DNA from: Bacteroidales bacterium
Lineage (GTDB): Bacteria; Bacteroidota; Bacteroidia; Bacteroidales; WCHB1-69
Assembly (NCBI GenBank): GCA_017525245.1
Contig: JAFXTE010000052.1
Coordinates: forward strand, 1-36,132
DNA length: 36,132 bases
Reading direction: 5' to 3'
Below are positions 24,173-31,847 of the stretch, one piece after another. Position 1 is the first letter of the stretch; each line of letters opens with the position of its first letter. The notes below the pieces were generated by a model. The model was not told where the DNA came from. It did not search any database and worked only from the letters and a program-made list of their open reading frames with translations. The position numbers and the translations under genes were made by a program.

Positions 24173-25699
24173 ATGAGTAGAAAGTTACCTATAACGTTTC
24201 TTTTCCTGATGATTTTGGGCGTGTGTGTCTCCTCTGCCCAGGAGAATCTCCCTTACGCAGAGGTTGAAATCCAGAATGTCACACCCTATTATGCCCAATA
24301 TCGTTATGATCATAATGCGGCTTGCCACCATGTTTACAATTATCAAGATTATGGCAACGAGGTAGAGCTTTTGTCGAATGTTTTCGGCCTCTCGCTTGAG
24401 GATGTCGTCTTTCATTGGGGAAAGCGCTATGATACCGTCTGGGGCCATTTTTGGACGAATCTGGAGCCCGGCAAGGAATATACCATTTGGAGTGTCGCGG
24501 CCGACTCCAATGACCGCCGGTACAAGTGTTCCGGAAAACCCTTCAGAACGAATACAATAGGGGGTGTAGGGAAATCATCCATACAGATATACAGCAGTTT
24601 TCTCTCCGACACAGGATCCTATGTGATATGTGTGCCAAATTCGGAAACATGCGGCTACCAAAACGGCATCGTTTCCGCCTCGTGGTTTGAGAAACTCGGC
24701 TTGGATTCGCTCTGCCGTATCATCAACAGAAACTCCACCATTTATGAGACAGACAGGTGGGGGCGGCTGTTGCTGAACCACGGTACAAAATACTGCGTCA
24801 TTGCTTTCGGCCGGAACGCCAGCGGGCTGCCCGGCGACACCACCGTGCACTGGTTCACCACCCCAGGGGATCCACTGGTCTCGGAGCCAGACACCGTGCC
24901 GGTGATATCCTATTCCCATTCGAGTGATTCAAAAGTGTTGGACATCCCGGAAAACAAATTCGACCAATATCTCGTCAGAGTGAGCAGACCCGACAGAGCC
25001 AAAACGTTGCAGGAAACAACATTAGGAAAAGGAAATGTCATCATAGCGACTTTGCCCGCTGGAGATTATTTCGTTGATGTCATCAGAAAACAGGATGGGG
25101 AAAACATAAAAGAAATACGCCTCTACAACAGGAAAAAGGAGGTGAACACGGAGTACCATGAAGAGTCAGACGGATTCTCCTGGTCAAAACTTCGTCAAGA
25201 CTGTCTCTATGCCATTGGCGATTCGGCAGGGAAAGCCGTGACGCCATTCATATTTACTCAATTGGAATATAATGGGGGTTTCTTCGGAGGAAGAACGCAT
25301 TCCGGGAACAAGCTCTATGGCGTTATCCTCACCAAACAGGGAAAAAGTCTCATTGGCGCCGACCGCCACTACGACTACATTTGTTTCTATCCCGACGCGA
25401 ATACCTTTTGGTTCAACAAGGATAAAAAAACCGGAATTTGCGGTGTTGACGGCAAAGTGATCATTGCACCGCTTTATGATGACATTTTGGAATTTGACAA
25501 CTACTATAAAGTCAAGCAAAACAGGCTTTATGGCTGTGTTGACAAAAATGGGAAAACGGTATTCGCTCCTCAATACGAACGTTTTGAGCAGGACAAGTAT
25601 GGTTTCAAGGCTTTGAAGGACGGCGTGGAGTATTATTTGGATCCCAACGGCAAAGTGCTCGGCAACTCAAGCCAAGAGATAGAATGGGTCGAAGAGTAA
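24173..25699 (+). CDS. Secreted protein with C-terminal WG-like repeats
   Basis: 508 residues from the ATG at 24173. The signal peptide is MSRKLPITFLFLMILGVCVSSA. The middle has no recognised family and includes the fibronectin-like phrase VEIQNVTPYYAQYRYDHN near the N-terminus. From about residue 345 come WG-type repeats: LYAIGDSAGKAVTPFIFTQL, TGICGVDGKVIIAPLYDDI and LYGCVDKNGKTVFAPQYERF. Each has the G-x-x-D-x-x-G-K...P-x-Y pattern. Such repeats form beta structures in exported Bacteroidota proteins; their job is unknown. The upstream in-frame TTG at 24155 is not used as start. Confidence 0.78.
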   Translation: MSRKLPITFLFLMILGVCVSSAQENLPYAEVEIQNVTPYYAQYRYDHNAACHHVYNYQDYGNEVELLSNVFGLSLEDVVFHWGKRYDTVWGHFWTNLEPGKEYTIWSVAADSNDRRYKCSGKPFRTNTIGGVGKSSIQIYSSFLSDTGSYVICVPNSETCGYQNGIVSASWFEKLGLDSLCRIINRNSTIYETDRWGRLLLNHGTKYCVIAFGRNASGLPGDTTVHWFTTPGDPLVSEPDTVPVISYSHSSDSKVLDIPENKFDQYLVRVSRPDRAKTLQETTLGKGNVIIATLPAGDYFVDVIRKQDGENIKEIRLYNRKKEVNTEYHEESDGFSWSKLRQDCLYAIGDSAGKAVTPFIFTQLEYNGGFFGGRTHSGNKLYGVILTKQGKSLIGADRHYDYICFYPDANTFWFNKDKKTGICGVDGKVIIAPLYDDILEFDNYYKVKQNRLYGCVDKNGKTVFAPQYERFEQDKYGFKALKDGVEYYLDPNGKVLGNSSQEIEWVEE

Positions 25700-25837
25700 A
25701 AAACTCTCCGCAAAAACAGCGTGAAAAATGACAGTTCTCCCCCGACACATTCTACTTCCGCACCGCCTTAATCCAGCTTACAAAGTACCTTAGTCCTGCT
25801 ATTGCGAGGGCGGCACCGAGGCCCGGATAGAATCCTG

Positions 25838-26029
25838 TCAGTGTTCATAGATCTTGGTGAATTGGTACTTCTCCCGCAACTCAGCCTGCTTTTCAGGTGA
25901 CAGCGAAGTGAAGTAGTTCTTCCAACCCGGACAGAAGTTGATGTGCCAGCGCCAGAAGCGGCCCATCAGAGACTTCGGTTTCTCGTCGTAGTGTGCGCGA
26001 ATTTTGCAATTTTCACAAGCATGTGCCAT
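25838..26029 (-). CDS. Small Cys/Trp-rich conserved protein
   Basis: 63 residues beginning MAHACENCKIRAHYDEKP with a CxxC pair, then GRFWRWHINFCPGWKNYFTSLSPEK in two short overlapping runs. I know similar small Bacteroidota proteins without assigned function; the Cys residues suggest metal binding. It starts 12 nt after the stop of the glutathione peroxidase gene and is probably co-transcribed. Between 25700 and 25837 another frame holds a hydrophobic fragment without a start (see rejected items). Confidence 0.72.
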   Translation of the reverse strand: MAHACENCKIRAHYDEKPKSLMGRFWRWHINFCPGWKNYFTSLSPEKQAELREKYQFTKIYEH

Positions 26030-26041
26030 AATCCTGACGTT

Positions 26042-26590
26042 TTATTTCAACATAGATTCAACATCTGCCTCCATATCCTCGGGCGTGGCCACAGGCGGGA
26101 AACGTTTGACGACGCTGCCGTCTTTGGAAATGAGGAACTTGGTGAAATTCCAGCGCACGCCGCCTTCCTCGCGACCTTCAGATTTGCTCAGACCGTCCAC
26201 AAGAGCCATCGTGGCCTTGTTTTTCAGCCCTTTCACCTCTTCAGTGGGCACGGTTTGCGTCAGATATTTGAAAATCGGGTGGGCATTCTCGCCGAAAACG
26301 TCGATCTTTTTCATCAGCGGGAAGGTGACGCCATGGTTGAGGCGGCAGAACTCCGCGATCTCCGCGTCGGAGCCGGGCTCCTGGTGCTTGAACTGGTCGC
26401 ACGGGAAACCGAGAATCACGAGACCTTGGTCTTTGTACTTCTTGTACAGTGCCTCCAGCCCGTCGTATTGCGGGGTGAAACCGCATTTGGAAGCGGTGTT
26501 GACAATCATGAGGACCTTGCCGCGGTATTGCGCCATGTCCACCTCTTCGCCCTTGTTGTTCAGGGCCTTGAAATCATAAATAGTAGCCAT
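26042..26590 (-). CDS. Glutathione peroxidase-family peroxidase
   Basis: 182 residues. Signature NTASKCGFTPQY carries the peroxidatic Cys36; ILGFPCDQFKHQEPG holds the catalytic Gln and a second Cys, and RWNFTKFLIS the Trp-Asn pair. A Cys at the Sec position and a second Cys in FPCDQF suggest a thioredoxin-dependent enzyme of the BsaA/Gpx type. It reduces hydrogen or organic peroxides. The adjacent OhrR-like regulator gene ends 86 nt upstream on the same strand, and a small CxxC protein follows. Confidence 0.93.
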   Translation of the reverse strand: MATIYDFKALNNKGEEVDMAQYRGKVLMIVNTASKCGFTPQYDGLEALYKKYKDQGLVILGFPCDQFKHQEPGSDAEIAEFCRLNHGVTFPLMKKIDVFGENAHPIFKYLTQTVPTEEVKGLKNKATMALVDGLSKSEGREEGGVRWNFTKFLISKDGSVVKRFPPVATPEDMEADVESMLK

Positions 26591-26676
26591 TTCTTTATTG
26601 TTTTAAGTGATATTTTTTGTTAATTCGAATTTTCTTTGGGTTTTGGGTTTGGCTTTTAGCTGTTGGCTTTTGGCAG

Positions 26677-27132
26677 CTAACAGCCAATTCGCCGTTCACT
26701 CAATCCTTCGATGAGTTTGTCGAGGGTGGGCACTAAGGTTGCTAACTCCTCCAAAGAACCCATTTTCTCTAAGATGTTCGCGCTCAGGCATTCGGGGATG
26801 TGCTTTGCTTGTTCGCACAGGGCTGTTCCCTTTTCGGTCAGCGACACAATGCGCTGGCGTGTGTCCGTTTTTCCTTTCGTGCGCTGGAGCAGCCCCGACT
26901 TCTCCATGCGCTGCAGCAGCGGCGTGACGGTGTTCGTGTCGAGCATCAGCCGCTTGGCGATGTCGCATACCGGCTGTTTGTCCTGCTCCCACAACACGAG
27001 TAGCACGAGATACTGCGGATAGGTGATGCCTAACGGGTCGAGGTACGGGTGATACGCGCCCACGGTCAGCCGTGCCGCCGTATAAAGACGGAAACAGAGT
27101 TGGTTGTTTAACTTAAGTTGCTCGTATTCCAT
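26677..27132 (-). CDS. MarR-family regulator, OhrR-like peroxide sensor
   Basis: 151 residues from the ATG at 27132. The winged helix reads GITYPQYLVLLVLWEQ, CDIAKRLMLDTNTVTPLLQRMEKSGLLQR and the wing GKTDTRQRIVSLTEKG. Near the N-terminus LNNQLCFRLYTA carries Cys13, placed as the reactive Cys of OhrR, which is oxidised by organic hydroperoxides and then leaves DNA. The neighbouring glutathione peroxidase is a fitting target. Two matching operators flank its own promoter, implying autorepression. The frame to 27171 begins at a TTG and is rejected. Confidence 0.88.
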   Translation of the reverse strand: MEYEQLKLNNQLCFRLYTAARLTVGAYHPYLDPLGITYPQYLVLLVLWEQDKQPVCDIAKRLMLDTNTVTPLLQRMEKSGLLQRTKGKTDTRQRIVSLTEKGTALCEQAKHIPECLSANILEKMGSLEELATLVPTLDKLIEGLSERRIGC

Positions 27133-27145
27133 TACTTGCAGATTT

Positions 27146-27159
27146 ATATCGTTCACGAT
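27146..27159. promoter_or_regulatory. MarR operator 1
   Basis: ATATCG-TTCA-CGAT, an inverted repeat just downstream of the -7 box. It shares TTTATATCGT with operator 2. Confidence 0.55.
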
Positions 27160-27160
27160 G

Positions 27161-27168
27161 CAAAAATA
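27161..27168 (-). promoter_or_regulatory. Promoter -7 box of the MarR-type gene
   Basis: TATTTTTG on the minus strand, between the two operators and 29 nt before the ATG. Confidence 0.55.
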
Positions 27169-27182
27169 CAAAAAAAATATTT

Positions 27183-27198
27183 ATATCGTGGGCGATAT
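27183..27198. promoter_or_regulatory. MarR operator 2
   Basis: ATATCG-TGGG-CGATAT, a perfect 6-bp inverted repeat with a 4-nt spacer, over the -15 to -35 region of the MarR promoter. Confidence 0.6.
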
Positions 27199-27247
27199 TT
27201 TTGATTTTTTTTGAAAAAAACGCAAATAATAAGATAGACCTGCCTTG

Positions 27248-27442
27248 ATGGATATGGATTTAGAAGCCACTGTTCACTATGAACAAGGCGGAATGTGTGA
27301 GCATAGTCGGATGACTACCTATAGCACTATCAAATTATTATCCCATTTAGTGTGTAGTGAGGTTGTACAAAATACGAACGGTATAGCTGTGCCCCTCGCG
27401 GATGTATATTCTTTGGTTGAAGTACATATTGTTTTTGAATAA
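27248..27442 (+). CDS. Doubtful small ORF, unknown
   Basis: 64 residues from ATG (MDMDLEATVHYEQGG...VEVHIVFE). Composition is not obviously wrong, but there is no promoter box, no recognised family and no partner gene; it ends 8 nt before a convergent gene. It may be a real small protein or the tail of a lost gene. Confidence 0.25.
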   Translation: MDMDLEATVHYEQGGMCEHSRMTTYSTIKLLSHLVCSEVVQNTNGIAVPLADVYSLVEVHIVFE

Positions 27443-27450
27443 GATTCTGG

Positions 27451-28305
27451 TTATCTGTCTTGTGGCACTTTCCATTTTCTAATGGGGTAGCCGTATTTCT
27501 CGAAGATGCCGTCTATGACGTTGAAGTCTTGTTTCTCATGCAAGACCCCTGCGATGTAATTGATGATGACGTAGGTTTGAATCACCTCGCGGTCGTACAG
27601 GTCGGTTACATGACGCTCATAGTCTGCTTTGGTGTAAGGGTGTTGCGGTGTGCGGCAAAGCTCGAAGTCGAGCAACTCCAACGCCCAAGTGTAGTTCTGC
27701 TCGTGGATGGCGTTGTGCAGCACCTCGTGGTCGTGCATGATACGAAGGTTGCGGATGAGCACTTCTGCGGCAATAAGGTGATTTTGCTGCCAGCCAGACT
27801 CGTTGTACTGCTGCCATTTGGCCACTTCTGCCTCAATCTGTTCCCGCTCCATAAAGGCGGCATCGCAGATACGGTAGGGGCACTCCACGCTGTATTGCAA
27901 TAGGCACGGTTTCAGGTCTGCGCCGGTTTTCTCAATATGGATGGGGTAGTCTAATTCCAACACACACTCCATCCAGTTGGTTTTGATGCCCAGCGCCCGC
28001 ACATCCTGACAGCAGTAGAAATCGCGTAAGGCATCTTCCTTAAGCAGCAACCCCCAAATGTCCGTAGGCATATCAGGAGTGTAAAGGAACGGGTACTGCG
28101 AATAGCAAAGTCCGTTCCCTTTGCTCACAATATATCGGCCATCCTCGTGCCGCCCGACCACGAAACTGCGGCCGTGAAGGGGACTGACGGAGTAAATGGT
28201 TTGGAAACCGCAGTCATTACGAAGTAGTGGATATAGATGATTATTTCCATTTTGATCGATTATAGTAAACGCACAAGAATTGCTATTATAACGAAATATA
28301 AGCAT
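27451..28305 (-). CDS. Unknown protein with kinase-like catalytic features
   Basis: 284 residues from the ATG at 28305, which overlaps the preceding gene by 20 nt. The C-terminal half contains LHNAIHEQNYTWALELLDFEL (two overlapping pieces: a His..Asn catalytic-loop-like segment and DFE where kinases have DFG). GRSFVVGRHEDGRYIVSKGNG earlier could be the nucleotide loop strands. This resembles atypical kinase folds, but the usual catalytic Asp is not evident, so it is an inference. A Trp/Cys-rich middle (YCCQDVRALGIKTNWMECVLELDYP in parts) has no known match. It lies downstream of the peptide-maturase locus in the same direction. Confidence 0.6.
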   Translation of the reverse strand: MLIFRYNSNSCAFTIIDQNGNNHLYPLLRNDCGFQTIYSVSPLHGRSFVVGRHEDGRYIVSKGNGLCYSQYPFLYTPDMPTDIWGLLLKEDALRDFYCCQDVRALGIKTNWMECVLELDYPIHIEKTGADLKPCLLQYSVECPYRICDAAFMEREQIEAEVAKWQQYNESGWQQNHLIAAEVLIRNLRIMHDHEVLHNAIHEQNYTWALELLDFELCRTPQHPYTKADYERHVTDLYDREVIQTYVIINYIAGVLHEKQDFNVIDGIFEKYGYPIRKWKVPQDR

Positions 28306-28555
28306 CTTTTGAATTAATTTTCTGTTGTATAATTCTTTTGGAAATATCAATGAAATCCTTCACTTGAATATCAACATTATAAAAATCCGAAGTCATTGTC
28401 AGCAATGCTTCAACACCTCCCCCAACTCTATTGTAGAAGACAATCTCAACTCCATTGATGAGATAATACAATATGAACTTTCCTTGAAATTCCTTATGGA
28501 ATTCTCTATAACAAGGATTCATGTTCAATATTTTTATCACTTCTTGCTCAGTCAT
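28286..28555 (-). CDS. Small unknown protein
   Basis: 89 residues (MTEQEVIKILNMNPCYREFHKEF...). Soluble, mixed alpha/beta by composition, no signal peptide. Family not recognised. The end overlaps the start of the kinase-like gene, suggesting translational coupling and a joint function. Confidence 0.62.
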   Translation of the reverse strand: MTEQEVIKILNMNPCYREFHKEFQGKFILYYLINGVEIVFYNRVGGGVEALLTMTSDFYNVDIQVKDFIDISKRIIQQKINSKDAYISL

Positions 28556-28586
28556 AACATATAATTTATATAATGAATAATTTTAG

Positions 28587-28817
28587 CTATTCGTCTTCAT
28601 TTCTCATTTTGCCTTGCCACATAGTTTCTCCATTGTTGACTTTTCTGATAATTTCTTTCATTCTATCTAATTGAGAATAACAACGTGCACTGTTGTAAAA
28701 ATCTAAAATTGCCTTTTTCTCTTCCGTGTTGAGGTCCAATTCTGTAAGATCATCAATATCAAGATTTATATCGCATATCTTTTGTATTAAATCTAATGCT
28801 TCATTTATTTTATTCAT
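28587..28817 (-). CDS. Small acidic helical protein, unknown
   Basis: 76 residues from the ATG at 28817 (MNKINEALDLIQKICDINLD...). Acidic, Leu/Ile-rich and probably all helical, ending MWQGKMRNEDE. The longer frame starts at a TTG inside the terminator hairpin and is rejected. It lies 31 nt before the next small gene and just after the terminator of the peptide locus, so it more likely belongs to a separate downstream unit. Confidence 0.6.
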   Translation of the reverse strand: MNKINEALDLIQKICDINLDIDDLTELDLNTEEKKAILDFYNSARCYSQLDRMKEIIRKVNNGETMWQGKMRNEDE

Positions 28818-28845
28818 TTTTCCAAAATTCAGATTTAATTTTTTT

Positions 28846-28872
28846 AAAAGTAGGGTGGGCAAACCACCCTAC
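28846..28872 (-). terminator. Hairpin terminator after the Cys-rich peptide gene
   Basis: On the minus strand GTAGGGTGG-TTTGC-CCACCCTAC forms a perfect 9-bp stem followed by TTTT. It lies 17 nt after the stop of the peptide gene. Confidence 0.6.
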
Positions 28873-28888
28873 GTGCAATTTAAAATGA

Positions 28889-28993
28889 CTAAATCATTCT
28901 ATACATGATGCCACAAGAACTTTCCGTACACTGTGGACACCCACTCATTGCAATCACGTTGCTCTGCTTTTTTACTTTCAATTCTACTTTCAT
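28889..28993 (-). CDS. Candidate RiPP precursor peptide, 34 aa, Cys-rich core
   Basis: Starting at the ATG at 28993, a charged leader of about 16 residues (MKVELKVKKQSNVIAM) is followed by SGCPQCTESSCGIMYRMI and a TAG. Cys19, Cys22 and Cys27 form C-x2-C-x4-C with Ser, Thr and Gly around them, a pattern typical of radical-SAM-modified peptides such as sactipeptides or ranthipeptides. It lies 46 nt after the stop of the radical SAM/SPASM gene, on the same strand, and is followed closely by a hairpin terminator, so the two form a compact unit. It is too short for most gene finders. The modification is inferred. Confidence 0.68.
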   Translation of the reverse strand: MKVELKVKKQSNVIAMSGCPQCTESSCGIMYRMI

Positions 28994-29039
28994 TTCGGTA
29001 AAATTTAAGCGGTTACAGGTGTACTGCGGGAGACACCAT

Positions 29040-30575
29040 TTATCCCTTTGTATTATACTGGCGTTGAAGTGTCACCTTGGCCTTTGGCAACGCTTGCAAT
29101 GCCTTTACAAATTCTTGTCCGTGAAGTGGGTCATACCCATCCATCATCATACGCGCCAAATTGAAGCGGATTTTAGCCATATAGCAGCAGTTCTCGGCAG
29201 GTTTGCGCCAATCGCCGTGTTCCATCTGTCCGAGACCCGCACAAAGGTTGCAGTAGTCACAATAGTCGTGGCGGCCACATTCGGTAAACTGTTGCAAAGT
29301 GTGGTGTTGCCACTGTTGCAATGGTTCATTAACAGCAAACACACCCGACAACGATGTTTCTTTCAGGTTTCCAAAAGATAACGGGAAAGCGCAACAAGGC
29401 TTCAGATAACCTTCCGGTGTAATACAAAAGGTGGTTTTACCTGCCCCGCAAGCGATATTGTTCAGGTCACGAAATTGACCACCAAAGTTGGGTGCCTCGG
29501 GACCTACATAAAGCGGTACATTATCGTCTCGTAATACCACTTGCAACTGTTCTTCTGTAAGACGTAACTGGCGGGCGCAAGTGTCTCTCTCGTTGGAGTC
29601 AGAAATGTTGATTTCAAACTGCGGCTGCGCACCCAATTTGAACGCCAAATCGGCAACTGTATAATAACTGTGCAGGTTGGGCTGCATCACACAGCATTTG
29701 ATATTCATCGGCACTGCCAGTTCGGAAAGCCGTCGCACCACTTTCATCGAGCGTTTCCACGAGCCCGGCACGCGCGTGATGGCATCGTGGTCTTCGGGAA
29801 CGCCGCTGTATATGCTCACACCTACTATCCGCGGATAATAATCCGCCAACCTTTCCACCTCACTCACAATGCGTTGTCCGTTTGTAAACACATCAAACGC
29901 AATCTCCTTCTGGTACAGATAGTCAATGATGTCCCACGCGATGGGCTTCGAAAAGGGATCTCCACCAGAGAGGCACACCTTCACCAAACCAGCTTCATCA
30001 AGCTCGTCAATAATGCGTTTGTAGTCCTCCCATTGCAGCTCCTCACGGTCTCCGCGATGTGAGATTTCGCTGTCGTTGCGCGTAGCACCGGGATTGTAAC
30101 AATGGATGCACTTCTCGCTACAGTTGTAGGTCAATTCGAACATCACGGAGGTCACTATACCTTGTGCCTCCACCGCATCGTAATATGCCTGTTCGGCATT
30201 GGAAGTCTCCATTGGCAGTTTCTCAAGGGTGGTTTTCTCCACCTGCTGCTCGCGACACTTCGCTTCCGCCAACTGATGCCGGTAGCGAAGAATGTCCTCT
30301 TTAGTCGGCACGACAGGAACAAGAAGTCCCAGTTCCACAAACTGCTGGAAGAATGGTTCGATGCTTTCCTCGGCGATACCGGTACTCTGTGCCACTTCGG
30401 CGACTGAAACTTCCTTATTTCGTTTCACATTGAGAATCCGCCCCACTACATCTGCGGAGTAACTTTCAAAAAAGTAGCTGTAACCGGCGATGAGGTTGTA
30501 CATCAGCGCCACGTGTTTGTCGGTGTTATATCTGCCACAGGTCCATTCAGGACGGAAATAGCTGTTCTTTGCCAT
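29040..30575 (-). CDS. Radical SAM/SPASM peptide maturase with PqqD-like N-terminus
   Basis: 511 residues from the ATG at 30575. Residues about 20-90 (VALMYNLIAGYSYFFESYSA...EVAQSTGIAEESIEPFFQQFVELGLLVP) look like a PqqD-type leader-binding domain. The radical SAM motif is TYNCSEKCIHCYNPG (Cys152, Cys156, Cys159), followed by VKVCLSGGDPFSKP. The C-terminal SPASM region has NIACGAGKTTFCITPEGYLKPCCAF in two pieces, and CGRHDYCDYCNLC, for auxiliary clusters. Such enzymes install thioether or carbon-carbon links in a precursor peptide; the 34-aa Cys-rich peptide downstream is the likely substrate. The frame up to 30866 is rejected because it starts at a TTG in the promoter box region. Confidence 0.88.
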   Translation of the reverse strand: MAKNSYFRPEWTCGRYNTDKHVALMYNLIAGYSYFFESYSADVVGRILNVKRNKEVSVAEVAQSTGIAEESIEPFFQQFVELGLLVPVVPTKEDILRYRHQLAEAKCREQQVEKTTLEKLPMETSNAEQAYYDAVEAQGIVTSVMFELTYNCSEKCIHCYNPGATRNDSEISHRGDREELQWEDYKRIIDELDEAGLVKVCLSGGDPFSKPIAWDIIDYLYQKEIAFDVFTNGQRIVSEVERLADYYPRIVGVSIYSGVPEDHDAITRVPGSWKRSMKVVRRLSELAVPMNIKCCVMQPNLHSYYTVADLAFKLGAQPQFEINISDSNERDTCARQLRLTEEQLQVVLRDDNVPLYVGPEAPNFGGQFRDLNNIACGAGKTTFCITPEGYLKPCCAFPLSFGNLKETSLSGVFAVNEPLQQWQHHTLQQFTECGRHDYCDYCNLCAGLGQMEHGDWRKPAENCCYMAKIRFNLARMMMDGYDPLHGQEFVKALQALPKAKVTLQRQYNTKG

Positions 30576-30857
30576 CGTTCCTTTTTTTCCGCACCTCAGG
30601 CCCGCAAGGCGCACCACATATAACAAGAAAGTGGAGCCATTCCATTCTCGACTCATCCTAACGTGAGGGCTCGACTCCCTGTCAAATGGATGAGAAGAGC
30701 GAACAACCCCACGTTGAGTATGTCGTATGAAACGAATACCTAACAAGGAGCGCTCATCTTCCCAGTATCCCGATTTGACTTGTGAATTGTCGAGTTTCAC
30801 GTTACGGAATAAAGCGAAAACGCGCTTTCTGAATGCTGCGGATTTCTCCCCGCAACA
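30576..30857 (-). other. Long structured leader of the maturase gene
   Basis: The only promoter box upstream is about 290 nt from the start codon, so the mRNA has a long leader. It contains a nested fold at 30652-30694: outer stem CTCATCC/GGATGAG, symmetric 7-nt internal loops and inner stem AGGG/CCCT. A further stem with a GCGCCT/AGGTGC-type pairing lies near the ATG. It could be a regulatory RNA or riboswitch-like element; no known class is recognised. Confidence 0.4.
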
Positions 30858-30863
30858 CCGCTG

Positions 30864-30871
30864 CAAAGATA
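30864..30871 (-). promoter_or_regulatory. Promoter -7 box of the maturase locus
   Basis: TATCTTTG on the minus strand at the end of an AT-rich stretch; the next ATG of the gene is 289 nt away. Confidence 0.5.
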
Positions 30872-30969
30872 CAAATTTTTTGAAACTATATACTCATTGG
30901 CAAAATAAACGCAAGAGTTCCAAAACCCTTGTGTAATCTTGATGTTGATCCTGATATGCTGACAAAGTT

Positions 30970-31789
30970 CTATTGTTTGTTCAACACTTTCTTCAGCTCC
31001 TCCATATCTGGCAAGGCCTTCTTCAAATTTTCGGGCATTTCCTCAGATGATTTATAAGTGGCCACACCCATTGGTTTATTGTAGTCACGGATTACAAATT
31101 CCACATAATCCCTATTAGCCGATTTGCACAACACAATGCCGATTGAAGGGTTCTCGTGAGGTTTCTTCACCTTGGCATCCAAAATGGAAAGGTACGACAT
31201 CAACTGCCCGAGATAGGAGGACTTGAATTCACCTGTTTTCAATTCCACCACAACCAAAGCATCTGGCAAAAACATCCTTTGTGCCTTCAATGATTCTGAT
31301 GTGATGAGAGAAAGGAAGTCGGAAAAAATCCTCAACAGGAAATTCTTTTATATCTGGAATTTGCAGATTGTGATAAATATCAATACTATCATTTGTTTTT
31401 AAATCGGCAATTGCAATTGTCGATTCTCTATTTGATTGTCTGTTTGCATTTTGCATTTCGGCAATTGCGATTGTCGAAATATTGTCAGTCGAAACAGACG
31501 AATTGGGGTCCAGCATCACCCATTCCTCATAAAATTTCCTCATGTTTTTCATACTTGTTGCCGAAAATCCCTTCAATCCCGGCAATTCTTTCCGAAGTTG
31601 CTGGCTGATGGCCTCTAAAGCTCCGGTCCCCCAAACACCATTTCGAGTATGTTGGGATATGTATTTCCCGATGCCAAAATAAACCGCAAGCTGAATTCGG
31701 TTCACCCCTTTCGCGGCCTCGTATTGTCCTTGAAGTATGGCAGTTTTGATAGTCTCAACTGCCCTGTTGAATGTTTCAGATGGTTTCAT
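30970..31789 (-). pseudogene. DUF1016 (YhcG) gene with internal deletion and frameshift
   Basis: From the ATG at 31789 the N-terminal DUF1016 half reads MKPSETFNRAVETIKTAI through LPFSHHIRIIEGTKD. Near 31270 it jumps into VFARCF and the frame is lost. The nuclease end (LPDALVVVELKTGEFKSSYLGQLMSYL to the stop at 30970) continues in another frame. Compared with the intact paralogue at 15499-16686, about 160 codons between HTKD and NRTVVFELK are missing. Both ends are otherwise well preserved, so the deletion looks recent. Confidence 0.88.
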
Positions 31790-31847
31790 AGTTTTCATTT
31801 TTATCTTGTTATGGGTACAGTTGCTCAATTACCTTCACGGAACACGT

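Noticed and set aside
25730-25830. Hydrophobic frame ending GFYPGLGAALAIAGLRYFVS... after the 63-aa gene
   Set aside because: It has no ATG and only about 30 codons after an in-frame stop; it may be a remnant, but nothing supports a gene.
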